DNA of 64,000 nucleotides from Microbacterium esteraromaticum. Its GTDB lineage: Bacteria; Actinomycetota; Actinomycetes; Actinomycetales; Microbacteriaceae. Made by a program: the position numbers and the translations under genes. This document shows positions 59,994-64,000 of the stretch, one piece after another. The stretch spans positions 806,001 to 870,000 of the forward strand of contig NZ_JAEMWU010000001.1 in assembly GCF_017303215.1 (NCBI RefSeq). The letters are read 5' to 3'. The notes under the pieces were generated by a model. The model did not search any database. It was not told the origin of the DNA and saw only the letters and a list, made by a program, of their open reading frames with translations. The number at the start of each line of letters is the position of its first letter. Position 1 is the stretch's first letter.

Positions 59994-60989
59994 GTGCCTT
60001 CGCTGAATCCCGCCGTCGCCGAGGTCCGCCGTGCGGTGCGCTCGGCCATCGCCGAGCTCCCCGAGCGGTCGACCGTGATCGTCGCGCTGTCCGGGGGTGC
60101 CGACTCGCTCGCACTCACCGCCGCCACGGTGTTCGAGGCCAGGGCGCGCGAGATCACCGTGCTCAGTCTCACCGTCGACCACCAGCTGCAACCGACGTCG
60201 GGCGAGGTCGCGACCGTCGCGGCCGTCGCTGCCGAACACCTGGGCGTCGACAACGCGCTGAGCACCAAAGTCGAGGTCACCGCGACCGGGGCGGGCCTCG
60301 AAGCCGCCGCTCGTGACGCCCGTTACGCCGCGATCGGCGGGATCGCCCGCGCCGAGAACGCCGCTGCCGTGCTGCTGGGACACACCCTCGACGATCAGGC
60401 CGAGACTGTGCTGTTGGGGCTCGCCCGCGGCGCAGGCGCCGCCAGCCTGCAAGGAATGCCCCCGGTGCGCGTCGACGACGACGGCCTTGCCTGGATGCGC
60501 CCGCTGCTGGGCGTGCGCCGCGCAACCACGCGGACGTTCTGCGCAGCATCCGACATCGCGGTCTGGGACGACCCGCACAACACCGACGAACGCTTCGCGC
60601 GGGTGCGCGCGCGCCAGCGCGTGCTGCCCGTGCTCGAAGCCGAACTCGGACCAGGCATCGCCGAGGCGCTCACCCGCACCGCCGAGCAGTTGCGCGAGGA
60701 CACCGCCGCCTTCGACGACATGATCCACGAGACGATCGAAGACATCGTCGAGCACGCCGAAGCGGGCATCTCGGTCAGCGCTGCCGCGCTCGCTGCCAAC
60801 CCGGCCGCACTGCGCAACCGCATCATCCGCCTGGTCGTCGACAGCGAGTTCGGCGTGAGCCTCACCCGGGTGCAGACCCTGGAGGTCGCCCGGCTGGCCA
60901 CCGACTGGAGCGGGCAGGGCCCCATCGACCTGCCCGCCTGCACGGCGCGCCGCCACGGCGGGCGCATCGTGTTCACCGCACGAAGCTGA
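59994..60989 (+). CDS. tilS: tRNA(Ile)-lysidine synthase
   Basis: 331 residues from GTG 59994. The PP-loop ATP pyrophosphatase motif ALSGGADSLAL lies near residues 29-39, and GHTLDDQAETVLLGLARG follows. TilS changes the wobble C of the CAU-anticodon tRNA-Ile to lysidine so that it reads AUA. The gene order tilS, hpt, ftsH is classical in bacteria; here a DUF937 gene on the other strand is inserted between tilS and hpt. Confidence 0.95.
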   Translation: MPSLNPAVAEVRRAVRSAIAELPERSTVIVALSGGADSLALTAATVFEARAREITVLSLTVDHQLQPTSGEVATVAAVAAEHLGVDNALSTKVEVTATGAGLEAAARDARYAAIGGIARAENAAAVLLGHTLDDQAETVLLGLARGAGAASLQGMPPVRVDDDGLAWMRPLLGVRRATTRTFCAASDIAVWDDPHNTDERFARVRARQRVLPVLEAELGPGIAEALTRTAEQLREDTAAFDDMIHETIEDIVEHAEAGISVSAAALAANPAALRNRIIRLVVDSEFGVSLTRVQTLEVARLATDWSGQGPIDLPACTARRHGGRIVFTARS

Positions 60990-60993
60990 CGTC

Positions 60994-61521
60994 CTACTTG
61001 CGTCCGCCGAGCAGTCCACCCAGCAGGTCGCCGATGCTGCCGGCCAGTCCACCGTCGTTCTGACCGCCGCCGTTCTGACCGCCACCGAGCAGACCGCCGA
61101 TCAGATCGCCGATGCCCCCGCCGCCGGACTTGTCCTTGTTCGCGTTCGCGATCAGCCCCATCACGATGGGGGCGAGAACGGGCAGCAGCTTGCCGAAGTC
61201 GATGCCGCCGGCCGTCTTCTCGGAGGCCGTGAGACCCTCGACGACCTGCTTCTCGTCGCCACCGAACACGTGACCGATAATCTTCTCGCCGTCGGCCGCA
61301 TCGACGTCGTCGACCGAGGATGCCCCGGTGAACCCCTCGTGGCGGCTCAGCGCCTTCTCGATCGCCGAAGAGCCCTCGGCGGTCTCGGCGTTCTTGGCGA
61401 GGCCGCCCAGCAGAGCCGCACCACCCTCCTCCGCCGCCCGGCGGGCGACGTCGGGGCTCACGCCGAAGCGCTCGGCGATGTCATCGACCGGCACCTGCTT
61501 GAGAATGTCGTCGAGGTTCAT
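60994..61521 (-). CDS. DUF937 (YidB-like) domain protein
   Basis: 175 residues from ATG 61521; the in-frame upstream extension overlaps hpt antisense and is rejected. It begins with MNLDDILKQVPVDDIAERFG, has a VVEGLTASEKTAGGIDFGKLLPVLAPIVMGLI segment (written here in parts: VVEGL, LLPVLAPIVMGLI) and ends with Gly-rich GDLIGGLLGG repeats and GDLLGGLLGGRK. This matches the DUF937 family. No known biochemical role; the protein is cytosolic. It is convergent with tilS, four nt apart, and divergent from hpt. Confidence 0.9.
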   Translation of the reverse strand: MNLDDILKQVPVDDIAERFGVSPDVARRAAEEGGAALLGGLAKNAETAEGSSAIEKALSRHEGFTGASSVDDVDAADGEKIIGHVFGGDEKQVVEGLTASEKTAGGIDFGKLLPVLAPIVMGLIANANKDKSGGGGIGDLIGGLLGGGQNGGGQNDGGLAGSIGDLLGGLLGGRK

Positions 61522-61629
61522 GTGTTCCACCTTCCCCACGGGCGCACGCCCGCTCCTGTCGTGCTCACAGTAGCCGCCCGCATGCGGAAGACGACAGGAA
61601 TCGGCGCGCATCCGATTTAGACTCGAGGC

Positions 61630-62181
61630 ATGCGCGCCGCCGATATTCAGGACGACCTCACCCAGATCCTCGTCACCGAGGAGCAGATCCAGGCGAAGCT
61701 GGCCGAGCTGGCCGAGCAGGTCGCCGCCGACTATGCGGGCAAGGACCTGTTGCTCGTCGGTGTTCTCAAGGGCGCCGTCATGGTGATGGCCGATTTCGCC
61801 CGCGCCCTGCCCTGCCACGCTCCGATGGACTGGATGGCCGTGTCGAGCTACGGCGCGAGCACCAAGTCGAGCGGTGTCGTGCAGATCCGCAAAGACCTCG
61901 ACACCGACCTCAACGGCAAGCACGTGCTCATCGTCGAAGACATCATCGACTCGGGCCTGACGCTGAGCTGGCTGCTCGAGAACTTCCAGTCGCGTGGCGC
62001 CGAGTCGATCGAGGTGCTCGCCCTGCTGCGCAAGCCCGAAGCGGCCAAGGTCGAGATCGACTGCAAGTACGTCGGCTTCGACATCCCGGTCGAGTTCGTC
62101 GTCGGCTACGGCCTGGACTACGCCGAGCGCTACCGCAACCTGCGCGACGTCGCCGTGTTGGCACCGCACGTGTACTCCTGA
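61630..62181 (+). CDS. hpt: Hypoxanthine phosphoribosyltransferase
   Basis: 183 residues. The PRPP-binding motif is VLIVEDIIDSG and the N-terminal VGVLKGAVMVMADF and SSYGASTKSSG loops are typical. The enzyme salvages hypoxanthine and guanine to IMP and GMP. It precedes ftsH in the same direction with 63 nt between, the common actinobacterial order. Confidence 0.97.
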   Translation: MRAADIQDDLTQILVTEEQIQAKLAELAEQVAADYAGKDLLLVGVLKGAVMVMADFARALPCHAPMDWMAVSSYGASTKSSGVVQIRKDLDTDLNGKHVLIVEDIIDSGLTLSWLLENFQSRGAESIEVLALLRKPEAAKVEIDCKYVGFDIPVEFVVGYGLDYAERYRNLRDVAVLAPHVYS

Positions 62182-62244
62182 CCGCTACGCCGTCGGTGAA
62201 CGCACAGCGGCCCCCAATGGCGCGGGCGGTACGCTGAACCCATC

Positions 62245-64000
62245 ATGGGTGTCAAGAAGGTCTCCAAGAATCCGCTGATCTACATCGCGTTGATCGGCGT
62301 TCTGCTGTTCGCCGGCTTCCTGCTGATCTCGAACCTGTCCGCGCCGAAGCAGATCACGGTGCAGCAGGGTCTCGAGCTGCTCGGCGGCAAGACGGTGACG
62401 CAGGTCGTCAACACCGACGGCGACCAGCGTGTCGACCTGACCCTGTCGAAGGAGTTCGAGGGCGCGACGAACGTCCAGTTCTACTACGTGCAGGCCCGCG
62501 CCGACCAGGTCGTCGAGGCGATCGACGCGGCCGGTATCGAGGCCGCCGACACCAACGACGTCGTGCCCCGCGCCACCTGGTTCGACGGCTTCCTGTCACT
62601 GCTGCTGCCCCTGGTGCTGCTCGGTCTGCTGTTCTGGTGGCTGCTCTCGTCGATGCAGGGCGGCGGCAGCAAGGTCATGCAGTTCGGCAAGTCGAAGGCC
62701 AAGCTCGTCAGCAAAGAGACGCCGACCGTCACCTTCGCCGACGTCGCCGGGTCTGACGAGGCCATCGAGGAACTGCACGAGATCAAGGAGTTCCTGCAGG
62801 ATCCCGCCAAGTTCCAGGCGATCGGTGCGCGCATCCCCAAGGGTGTGCTGCTGTACGGCCCTCCCGGCACCGGAAAGACCCTGCTGGCCCGCGCCGTGGC
62901 CGGCGAAGCCGGTGCCCCCTTCTACTCGATCTCGGGTTCGGACTTCGTCGAGATGTTCGTCGGCGTCGGTGCCTCCCGTGTGCGCGACCTGTTCACGCAG
63001 GCCAAGGAGAACGCCCCCGCGATCATCTTCATCGATGAGATCGACGCCGTCGGTCGTCACCGCGGCGCCGGCATGGGTGGCGGCAACGATGAGCGCGAGC
63101 AGACCCTGAACCAGATGCTCGTCGAGATGGACGGCTTCGACCCCAACGCCAACGTGATCGTCATCGCGGCGACCAACCGCCCCGACATCCTCGACCCCGC
63201 ACTGCTGCGCCCGGGCCGCTTCGACCGCCAGATCGGCGTTGACGCCCCCGACCTCAAGGGCCGCCAGCAGATCCTCGAGGTGCACTCCAAGGGCAAGCCG
63301 CTCTCGCAGTCGGTCGACCTCGAGGTCGTCGCCCGCAAGACCCCCGGCTTCACCGGTGCCGACCTGGCCAACGTGCTCAACGAGGCCGCGCTGCTGACCG
63401 CGCGCTCGAACGCGCAGCTGATCGACAACCGTGCCCTCGACGAGGCCATCGACCGTGTGATCGCCGGTCCTCAGCGCCGCACCCGCGTGATGAAGGACAA
63501 AGAGAAGCTCATCACCGCGTACCACGAGGGCGGACACGCGCTCGCGGCGGCCGCGATGAACTACACCGACCCGGTCACCAAGATCACCATCCTGCCCCGC
63601 GGCAAGGCACTCGGCTACACGATGGTCATGCCGCTGGACGACAAGTACTCGGTCACTCGCAACGAGCTGCAGGACCAGCTCACCTACGCGATGGGCGGCC
63701 GCGTCGCCGAAGAGCTCGTCTTCCACGACCCCACAACCGGGGCCTCCAACGACATCGAGAAGGCCACCAGCATCGCCCGCAAGATGGTCATCGAGTACGG
63801 CATGACCACCGAGCTCGGCCCGGTCAAGCTCGGCTCCGAGGGTGGCGAGCCGTTCGCCGGCCGCGACATGGGCCGCGGACGCGAGTACTCCGAGACGATC
63901 GCCGAGCGCGTCGACGCGCAGGTGCGCGCCCTCATCGAGCAGGCGCACAACGAGGCCTACCAGGTGATCAGCGCCAACCGCGACATCCTCGATCGCCTCG
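62245..64000 (+). CDS. ftsH: ATP-dependent zinc metalloprotease FtsH (3' end beyond window)
   Basis: 585 codons in the window and no stop. Two membrane helices (about 10-30 and 112-135) flank a small extracytoplasmic domain. The AAA domain has Walker A GPPGTGKT, Walker [13 protein letters not shown] and the second region of homology [19 protein letters not shown]. The protease zinc site is HEGGH, with the third ligand region downstream. FtsH degrades membrane and short-lived cytosolic proteins. Missing part is the C-terminal tail. Confidence 0.97.
   Translation, partial: MGVKKVSKNPLIYIALIGVLLFAGFLLISNLSAPKQITVQQGLELLGGKTVTQVVNTDGDQRVDLTLSKEFEGATNVQFYYVQARADQVVEAIDAAGIEAADTNDVVPRATWFDGFLSLLLPLVLLGLLFWWLLSSMQGGGSKVMQFGKSKAKLVSKETPTVTFADVAGSDEAIEELHEIKEFLQDPAKFQAIGARIPKGVLLYGPPGTGKTLLARAVAGEAGAPFYSISGSDFVEMFVGVGASRVRDLFTQAKENAPAIIFIDEIDAVGRHRGAGMGGGNDEREQTLNQMLVEMDGFDPNANVIVIAATNRPDILDPALLRPGRFDRQIGVDAPDLKGRQQILEVHSKGKPLSQSVDLEVVARKTPGFTGADLANVLNEAALLTARSNAQLIDNRALDEAIDRVIAGPQRRTRVMKDKEKLITAYHEGGHALAAAAMNYTDPVTKITILPRGKALGYTMVMPLDDKYSVTRNELQDQLTYAMGGRVAEELVFHDPTTGASNDIEKATSIARKMVIEYGMTTELGPVKLGSEGGEPFAGRDMGRGREYSETIAERVDAQVRALIEQAHNEAYQVISANRDILDRL

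Noticed and set aside
1..64000. CRISPR array or insertion sequence
   Set aside because: No regularly spaced short repeats with unique spacers and no transposase-like frame were found on either strand.

Overview
The window is GC-rich actinobacterial chromosome. Codon use, heavy use of GTG starts, 4-nt ATGA/GTGA gene overlaps, a small DUF6458-type membrane protein and the block tRNA-Glu/Asp/Phe, M23 peptidase, ppa, tilS, hpt, ftsH all suggest a member of the Microbacteriaceae, probably close to Microbacterium. That assignment comes from reading gene content, not from a database search.

Region 1 (18-34767) is one large type VII secretion (T7SS)-like locus. It opens with a tightly coupled operon (18-22580): a 2022-residue surface protein of cadherin-like and fibronectin repeats, MoxR ATPase, DUF58 protein, a transglutaminase-like membrane protein that lacks the catalytic Cys, two RDD-FHA proteins, a PP2C phosphatase, two further FHA proteins, a Ser/Thr kinase, and an FHA-bearing FtsK/SpoIIIE ATPase of the EssC/EccC type. 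No EccB, EccD, EccE or mycosin is visible. Downstream (22585-34767) lie four WXG100-type small proteins, two large candidate substrates (one with an alpha/beta-hydrolase domain), a lipoprotein, and several repeated families of unknown proteins. This accessory half is punctuated by a promoter cassette: an inverted repeat GATGGGGAG-N2-CTCCCCATC followed after exactly 22 nt by a TAGGGT/TAGATT -10 box. Three good copies precede WXG100 genes, a fourth has a wider spacing, and a fifth is decayed. Two of the repeated families are coupled by a conserved 13-nt overlap, and one set has undergone duplication, deletion and fusion.

Region 2 (34774-43246) is mostly housekeeping: a degenerate resolvase-like gene, malate dehydrogenase, a zinc metallopeptidase, an aldehyde dehydrogenase, a mycoredoxin-like protein, a GT2-GtrA glycosyltransferase, a DUF6458-like protein bracketed by two copies of a 75-bp palindromic repeat, and a dGTPase.

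Region 3 (43247-50986) looks like a catabolic and uptake unit for a polyamine or related amine: a probably leaderless Lrp/AsnC regulator, then an operon of aldehyde dehydrogenase, class I amidotransferase-type hydrolase, DUF3830 protein and a PotD/PotB/PotC/PotA-like ABC transporter.

Region 4 (51028-57481) is accessory: a membrane-anchored or secreted HNH nuclease, a Fic protein with an AT-rich upstream region, and then a 3.95-kb island between 118-bp direct repeats at the 3' end of tRNA-Phe. The island carries a DUF3696-type ATPase, a coupled unknown partner and a possibly truncated gene, with no integrase. It is a good candidate for a small defence island.

Region 5 (57409-64000) is conserved core: tRNA-Phe, tRNA-Asp and tRNA-Glu, a Tat-exported M23 peptidase, ppa, tilS, a DUF937 protein, hpt, and ftsH, which is cut by the window end.
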